Shown here: one piece after another, positions 7,265-10,192 of the stretch
Layout: each line of letters begins with the position of its first letter
Position numbering within the stretch: the first letter of the stretch is position 1
Assembly: GCA_947564305.1 (NCBI GenBank)
Contig: CANOBT010000182.1
Span: 1 to 10,192 of the forward strand
Reading direction: 5' to 3'
Source: an uncultured Lachnospiraceae bacterium
Lineage (GTDB): Bacteria; Bacillota_A; Clostridia; Lachnospirales; Lachnospiraceae
DNA: 10,192 bases
Translations under genes and position numbers: made by a program
The notes under the pieces: model-generated
The model's database searches: none
What the model was told of the DNA's origin: nothing
What the model saw: only the letters and a program-made list of their open reading frames with translations

Positions 7265-7486
7265 TCAGGAAGATGCAGATGTACTGTCAGACATGCTGTC
7301 CACTCTCCCGTATAGGCTGATTAGATAAAGTCCGCACAGTCCAACGAGAGTATAGACAATCCTGGAAAACCAGCTTAGATTACCAAATAGGAATGCAACC
7401 AGGTCAAAACGGAAGATTCCGACAAGAAGCCAGTTTGCTGCACCGATAATAACAAGAGTTAAAGCTGTATTATCAAACCACTTCAT
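7265..7486 (-). CDS. DUF378 family small membrane protein
   Basis: This 73-residue protein has two hydrophobic helices. The first (about 7-25) contains IIGAANWLLVGIFRFDLV, the typical DUF378 (YuzA-like) pattern. The second spans about 43-61 (IVYTLVGLCGLYLISLYGR). A Ser-rich tail follows. The function of the family is unknown. ATG (complement of 7484-7486) is preceded by AAGGAGG at 7494-7500, spaced 7 bases, so translation should be efficient. The gene is convergent with the carboxypeptidase gene and divergent from the HlyD-like gene, standing alone between two plus-strand units. A TTGACA box exists at 7524-7529 on the minus strand, but no good -10 at proper spacing accompanies it. I see no terminator for this gene. 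Confidence 0.87.
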   Translation of the reverse strand: MKWFDNTALTLVIIGAANWLLVGIFRFDLVAFLFGNLSWFSRIVYTLVGLCGLYLISLYGRVDSMSDSTSASS

Positions 7487-7536
7487 ACTATTTCCTCCTT
7501 TTCACTATCAATGATTTTATTATTGTCAAATTAAAG

Positions 7537-7565
7537 TGGAAATATACATGCAAAGATGATATACT
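7537..7565 (+). promoter_or_regulatory. Candidate sigma-A promoter for the HlyD-like gene
   Basis: An extended -10 element, TGATATACT (7557-7565, hexamer TATACT at 7560), lies 17 bases after a weak -35, TGGAAA (7537-7542). It sits in the divergent gap between the DUF378 gene and the HlyD-like gene. Transcription would begin near 7572, upstream of all plausible starts except TTG at 7567. Confidence 0.45.
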
Positions 7566-7623
7566 TTTGTTCGATGGAGAGAAAAATGAATGGGTGAAAG
7601 GATTTCAGAGAAGCCGGAGGAGT

Positions 7624-9009
7624 ATGGATTTGATATTCCGCAAGAAAAAATCAGTAAATATCAGCCAATATAAAACCAAACAGGAATTGAATATCGGCAT
7701 GCTTATTTTTATTCTTATATTATTGTACCTGATGATTACACTGGTTACATATGCCACCTCAAAACGTATTTCTACATATGAAGTACGAAAAGGTAGTATT
7801 GTAAAAGATAATTCTTATACAGGTCTGATTTTAAGAGAGGAAAAAGTCGCCTATGCAGAGAACGAAGGGTATATCAGTTATTTTAGGAATGAGAATAGCA
7901 AAGTAAAGGCGGGAAGCAATATTTATGCGGTGTCCTCGGACATATTGGATGCTGATGCATCGGCAGAGACAGAAGCATTTCCTTTAGGAGAGGATGCGCA
8001 AAAGAACTTAAGTCTGAAAACACAGAATTTTAATGAAAACTTTAATGCACAAAAGTTTTCTTCTGTCTATACCTTGAAGAATGATCTGACAGAAGTTCTC
8101 AGAGATGCATCGAATCAGTCAAAAATGGTACAGTTAGATTCATTAGCAGCTCAGAACAGCAATGGTATCCGTGTGTATCAAAGTGCTTATGACGGAGTAC
8201 TTGTCCAGACTATTGATGGATATGAAGATTTGTCAGAAGATACATTAGAACCATCAGATTTTGACCGGACCAGCTATAGTACAGTACGGTTGGAGGATTG
8301 GTCCAGATTACATACAGGTGATGCAGTGTACAAGCTTGTGACCAGTGAAGAGTGGTGTGTATATATTGAACTGGATGAAAAACAGGCAAAAGAATTGTCA
8401 GAAATTACTTTCATAAAAACTCGAATAGATAAGGATAATGAGGCGCTTTGGGCAGATTTTTCTATTTTACAGCTTGATAGTCATTATTATGGAAAACTTT
8501 CGTTTGATCATTCTATGATTCGCTATGCAAAAGACAGATTTTTAAATATTGAGTTGATTCTGGAACAGGAAAGCGGTTTGAAAATTCCAAAAAGTTCTGT
8601 TATAGAAAAGGACTTTTATGTTGTACCTTTGGAATATATGACATTAAATGAGAGCGGCACAACTCAAGGATTTCTATTTAAAGAAGACGGAGAGTCCGTG
8701 TTTCATACTGTAGAAATTTATCATATCACAGAAGAGGGAGAAGTTTATCTTAATCCGGAAGATTTTGGTGCAGACACTCTTTTGGTTAATCCGGAGACTT
8801 CTGAAAACTATCAATTAAAAAGCAAAAAGGCTTTAAAAGGAGTCTACAGCATTAATAAAGGATATACAGTTTTTAAACAAGTTTCAATTTTGTGTGAAAA
8901 TGAAGACTACTATATTGTAGATGAGGGTGTGGATTACAGCTTGTCTAATTATGACCATATTGTTCTGGATGGAAGTATGGTAGGAGCATCCGAAGTGGTT
9001 TTTCAATAA
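7624..9009 (+). CDS. HlyD-like membrane-anchored envelope protein
   Basis: The protein has 461 residues from ATG. A short basic N-terminus is followed by one membrane helix (about 24-44) and a large external part. The segment after the helix (VRKGSIVKDNSYTG, EGYISYFRNENSKVKAGSNIY) looks like the first half of a lipoyl/barrel-sandwich domain. A second half appears after a helical stretch (VYQSAYDGVLVQTIDGYEDL). This resembles the adaptor subunits of HlyD-type exporters, but no ABC or RND transporter lies nearby, so its partner and substrate are unknown. ATG 7624 has GGAGG at 7616-7620, only 3 bases away. In-frame GTG 7594 and TTG 7567 are alternatives, and the in-frame sequence before 7624 shows no domain. 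From memory, similar proteins precede yggS and sepF in Lachnospiraceae. Confidence 0.78.
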   Translation: MDLIFRKKKSVNISQYKTKQELNIGMLIFILILLYLMITLVTYATSKRISTYEVRKGSIVKDNSYTGLILREEKVAYAENEGYISYFRNENSKVKAGSNIYAVSSDILDADASAETEAFPLGEDAQKNLSLKTQNFNENFNAQKFSSVYTLKNDLTEVLRDASNQSKMVQLDSLAAQNSNGIRVYQSAYDGVLVQTIDGYEDLSEDTLEPSDFDRTSYSTVRLEDWSRLHTGDAVYKLVTSEEWCVYIELDEKQAKELSEITFIKTRIDKDNEALWADFSILQLDSHYYGKLSFDHSMIRYAKDRFLNIELILEQESGLKIPKSSVIEKDFYVVPLEYMTLNESGTTQGFLFKEDGESVFHTVEIYHITEEGEVYLNPEDFGADTLLVNPETSENYQLKSKKALKGVYSINKGYTVFKQVSILCENEDYYIVDEGVDYSLSNYDHIVLDGSMVGASEVVFQ

Positions 9010-9027
9010 GGAAACTAAAGGTATAAT
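9000..9027 (+). promoter_or_regulatory. Candidate promoter for yggS
   Basis: A perfect -10 TATAAT (9022-9027) lies 16 bases after TTTTCA (9000-9005), a four-of-six match to TTGACA. It overlaps the 3' end of the HlyD-like gene. It could give yggS independent expression in addition to read-through from upstream. Confidence 0.45.
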
Positions 9028-9050
9028 GATTCATAAAGGAGCAGTTTTAT

Positions 9051-9731
9051 ATGTTGAAGGAGCAGTTAAATGAGGTAGAATCACGGATACAGGCTGCCTG
9101 TACACGTTCCGGACGCCGCCGGGAGGATGTGACACTGATAGCAGTCAGCAAAACAAAACCAGAGGAGGTACTGATGGAAGCCTATGGTTTAGGAATTCGA
9201 ATATTTGGCGAGAATAAAGTCCAGGAGCTGATAGAAAAATATGAGGCATTGCCAAAGGACATCCACTGGCATATGATTGGTCATTTGCAGACGAATAAAG
9301 TCAAGTATATTGTCGGAAAAGTGGAATTAATTCATTCTGTGGATTCTCTGAAGCTCATGGAAGCGATTGAAAAGGAGGCGGCGAAAAAAGATATCGTGGC
9401 AAAGGTGCTTGTTGAGGTGAATGTAGCAGAAGAAGAAAGTAAATTTGGTCTAAAAACAGAAGAGGTTATTCCACTTATCCAAAAGGCTGCAATTTGCCCT
9501 CATATACATGTATGCGGCCTTATGACAATCGCTCCTTTTGTGAAAAATCCCGAAGATAATAGGCTAATCTTTAAAAATTTACATAAATTATCTGTTGACA
9601 TAACAGCCGCAAACATTGATAATGTTACTATGGATGTTCTCTCTATGGGTATGACCAATGATTATGAAGTCGCAATCGAAGAGGGGGCGACTATGGTCAG
9701 GATAGGAACTGGAATTTGGTCCGCGAAATAA
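9051..9731 (+). CDS. yggS: YggS family pyridoxal 5'-phosphate homeostasis protein, 3' end altered
   Basis: YggS/PLPBP proteins bind PLP without known catalysis and help keep cellular PLP and amino-acid pools balanced. The 226 residues show the fold-type III barrel pattern: LIAVSKTKP with the PLP lysine K34, IFGENKVQE, WHMIGHLQTNK, HSVDSL, KFGLK, CGLMTIAP and the phosphate-binding MGMTNDYEVAIEEGATMVRIGTGI. Family members normally continue as IFG followed by a few residues. Here the last residues are WSAK, because the reading frame runs into a fragment of another gene at about 9715. Adding two T's at 9715-9717 would read IFGPRNK. The ribosome binding site AAGGAG (9036-9041) is 9 bases before ATG. 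The core is complete, so function may survive. The expected sepF neighbour is absent. Confidence 0.92.
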   Translation: MLKEQLNEVESRIQAACTRSGRRREDVTLIAVSKTKPEEVLMEAYGLGIRIFGENKVQELIEKYEALPKDIHWHMIGHLQTNKVKYIVGKVELIHSVDSLKLMEAIEKEAAKKDIVAKVLVEVNVAEEESKFGLKTEEVIPLIQKAAICPHIHVCGLMTIAPFVKNPEDNRLIFKNLHKLSVDITAANIDNVTMDVLSMGMTNDYEVAIEEGATMVRIGTGIWSAK

Positions 9732-9913
9732 AAGTTCCCGAGCAGATCAGCGGTTATGAGTATGAGATTACGGAGACAATCTCCTGTATCAAAGAAGGAA
9801 AAATGGAATGTCCCTCCATGCCTCATGAGGAGACTTTAAAAATGATGCGGGTGATGGATGGACTGCGTGCTGATTGGGGAATGAAATATCCGGAGGAGAT
9901 AGAAATACTATAA
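9716..9913 (+). pseudogene. 3' fragment of a Gfo/Idh/MocA family oxidoreductase
   Basis: About 65 codons encode the C-terminal end of an NAD(P)-dependent sugar or inositol dehydrogenase-type protein. The signature is ISGYEYEITETISCIKEG, then MPHEETLKMMRVMDGLRADWGMKYPEE, a recognisable C-terminal pattern of this family. The Rossmann domain and most of the catalytic domain (normally about 330 residues in all) are absent. No ribosome binding site or proper start codon precedes it. The fragment overlaps the end of yggS in another frame, so it is fused to the yggS 3' end. It is either a remnant of a deletion or recombination, or an assembly join. It is not expected to make a working enzyme. Confidence 0.75.
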
Positions 9914-9961
9914 TATCGTTCAGCCTGCGTCATTTGTTGGATGAACTGTAAAAATTTTATA

Positions 9962-9990
9962 TGGATTCTCACGTGGATTAGTGATATAAT
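9962..9990 (+). promoter_or_regulatory. Candidate extended -10 promoter for parA
   Basis: TGATATAAT (9982-9990) is an extended -10 with a perfect TATAAT at 9985-9990. A weak -35, TGGATT (9962-9967), is 17 bases upstream. It lies about 60 bases before the parA start, in an otherwise featureless 138-base gap. Confidence 0.55.
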
Positions 9991-10051
9991 CGTAAACGGA
10001 CACTGAAAATTGGTTAAAGATATGCGTAAGGTAAAAGGATAAGGTAAACAA

Positions 10052-10156
10052 ATGGGAAGAACAATCGCAATTGCAAATCAGAAGGGCGGCGTAGGAAAGA
10101 CAACGACTGCCATTAATCTATCGTCATCACTGGCGGCAAAAGGGAAAAAGGATTAG
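10052..10156 (+). pseudogene. parA: ParA/Soj chromosome partitioning ATPase, N-terminal fragment
   Basis: Soj/ParA ATPases act with ParB on origin-proximal parS sites in chromosome segregation. The 34 codons give the typical N-terminus [29 protein letters not shown] with a deviant Walker A (KGGVGKTT). A normal protein of about 255 residues would continue with a V/DMDPQGN strand. Here Asp and a stop codon follow directly after GKK, and none of the three frames to the window end resumes ParA. AAGG at 10041-10044 and the extended -10 promoter suggest an authentic 5' end. The break at about 10150 is therefore a join to other DNA, real or artefactual. The sequence differs clearly from minD at 3374 despite the shared Walker motif. 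Confidence 0.72.
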
Positions 10157-10192
10157 TAAGGCAATTAAAGGTTACTCAAGATGAACTTAAGT
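10150..10192 (+). other. Unassigned tail after the parA break
   Basis: The last ~40 bases are AT-rich and do not continue parA. One open frame starting at 10150 reads [14 protein letters not shown], which resembles the first helix of an XRE-type helix-turn-helix regulator, but it is too short to assign. It probably comes from a different locus than the parA fragment. Confidence 0.3.

Noticed and set aside
7133..7315. Plus-strand 60-codon reading frame after the carboxypeptidase
   Set aside because: It runs through the terminator hairpin and antisense to the DUF378 gene, has no ribosome site and encodes no recognisable motif.
7524..7529. Perfect minus-strand TTGACA as -35 of the DUF378 gene
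   Set aside because: At 16-18 bases spacing there is no TATAAT-like -10, and transcription would start within or next to the ribosome binding site.
9918..9958. Possible terminator after the oxidoreductase fragment
   Set aside because: The arms GTTCAGCC and GGATGAAC match at only seven of eight bases around a 13-base loop, and just a short T-run lies some 9 bases later.
3374..10156. minD and the parA fragment as a duplicated gene pair
   Set aside because: They share only the KGGVGKTT nucleotide-binding motif common to the ParA/MinD superfamily; flanking residues fit distinct families.

Overview
The window looks like chromosomal DNA from a Gram-positive anaerobe of the class Clostridia, most likely Lachnospiraceae. 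The evidence is the gene order (class B PBP, minC, minD, minE, rodA, mgsA, D-Ala-D-Ala carboxypeptidase), the strong AGGAGG-type ribosome binding sites, the protein styles (long PBP2 with a large insertion, HlyD-like adaptor beside yggS) and a moderately AT-rich composition. The family-level placement is inferred. There is no transposase, integrase, CRISPR array, tRNA or rRNA. The left edge cuts a gene, and two genes near the right edge are broken, so this may be a whole assembly contig.

Positions 1-7106 form one dense plus-strand run for cell shape and division-site selection: the 3' part of an elongation PBP2, then minC, minD, minE, rodA, an MgsA-family protein and a membrane-anchored D-Ala-D-Ala carboxypeptidase. 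Junctions are tight: the minD ribosome binding site region leads straight on, the minE site overlaps the minD stop, and rodA starts inside the end of minE. PBP2 and RodA are the expected SEDS/class B PBP glycan-strand synthase of the elongasome. MinCDE places the division septum. The carboxypeptidase trims the stem peptide. A strong intrinsic terminator at 7160-7212 closes the run.

Positions 7265-7486 hold a convergent minus-strand gene for a small DUF378 membrane protein. A second plus-strand unit follows: a single-pass HlyD-like envelope protein (7624-9009) and the PLP-binding protein YggS (9051-9731), each with a candidate promoter. In related genomes, as I recall, sepF follows yggS. Here yggS instead runs into the last ~64 codons of an unrelated Gfo/Idh/MocA oxidoreductase. 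After a promoter-bearing gap, a chromosomal-type parA (soj) begins and stops after 34 codons, and the final ~40 bases fit no ParA frame.

The points most worth a second look are: (1) the MgsA-family protein, which has Lys at the position of the catalytic Asp71 of E. coli MgsA and Glu in the phosphate-binding loop, so it is probably not a normal methylglyoxal synthase; (2) a Cys/Cys/His/Cys set around the PBP2 active site that resembles the zinc-binding class B PBPs of Clostridioides difficile; (3) a MinE without its N-terminal membrane-targeting segment and a MinC with an altered RSGQ motif; and (4) the double break at the right end, either a real rearrangement or an assembly chimera. I see no wholly new multi-gene system.
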